A stretch of 64,000 nucleotides of DNA from Rotaria socialis (lineage: Eukaryota > Rotifera > Eurotatoria > Philodinida > Philodinidae): positions 186,001-250,000 of the forward strand of contig CAJNYU010002985.1 of assembly GCA_905331475.1 (NCBI GenBank), read 5' to 3'. The position numbers were made by a program, and so were the translations under genes. The notes beneath the pieces were generated by a model. The model saw only the letters and a list, made by a program, of their open reading frames with translations, did no database searches and was not told the DNA's origin. Positions within the stretch are counted from its first letter, which is position 1. Every line of letters starts with the position of its first letter. Below, piece after piece: positions 63,747 to 64,000 of the stretch.

Positions 63747-64000
63747 GCGTTTTCCCGTGCTTTCTGATCAGATACGGTGTCCGTCCTCCGGAATCATCGA
63801 CCTCGATATATATATATATATATAGGTCATGGGTTTAACGGAAAGAAGGAGTATCACAATAGTCTTTGTTGTATTGTCTAAATAAAGGTTATTTATAATC
63901 AATAGAATTGCATACTACTGAGTAAAGCCTGTTATAGATATGAGTAGTAACTTACTGAAAGTTATATATTGAAACTGCCTGTCTAAATCTTGTTGCTCAT

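Overview
The window looks like AT-rich nuclear DNA from a small-genome animal. Genes are split by GT-AG introns, many only about 50-70 bp long, mixed with a few of 0.8-2 kb. Gene content is animal: Pumilio, LSM14, UFD1, RSF1, a C2H2 factor, a BRICHOS protein, a GPCR exon and a RIG-I-like receptor end. A bdelloid rotifer or a close spiralian is my best guess. That is inference from gene style, not proof. Exon coordinates below were joined by hand. For every multi-exon gene called complete, the spliced length is a multiple of three with matching intron phases.

Layout: 1-289 is the 3' end of a RIG-I-like receptor gene (C-terminal RNA-binding domain). 1415-9317 is a complete 13-exon Pumilio gene. 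Its intron 9 carries an in-frame extension followed by a poly(A) signal, and its 3' UTR carries a Pumilio-type site. 10726-12024, 12898-15250 and 22941-23973 are three same-strand paralogues of one small protein type: a von Willebrand A (vWA) domain with a C-terminal CaaX prenylation box, plus an N-terminal PPPY motif in two of them. This trio is the best candidate for an undescribed system. 25484-29509 (minus) is an RSF1-like chromatin protein with an unusual AT-hook array. It probably shares a divergent promoter with the metallo-beta-lactamase-fold gene at 30455-31396.

33516-35825 is a membrane-anchored S1 serine protease. 37271-38059 is a secreted BRICHOS protein. 39135-39566 is a degraded coding fragment. 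41696-43628 is LSM14 (translation repression, P-bodies). 46581-48518 is a proline-rich protein convergent with UFD1 at 48630-49689 (minus). 50429-54530 is a protein with ten C2H2 fingers. 59680-59923 is a first GPCR exon whose remainder is not seen.

Gene-poor stretches hold short non-autonomous DNA elements. Two are hAT-like with 8-bp target duplications (21235-21904 and 62841-63173). One 991-bp inverted-repeat element contains a 20-bp minisatellite with a 160-bp higher-order period. There is also a foldback element, a 90-bp TTAA-ended element and a 47-bp tandem repeat with an inverted copy. No tRNA, rRNA, CRISPR or virus-derived element was recognised.
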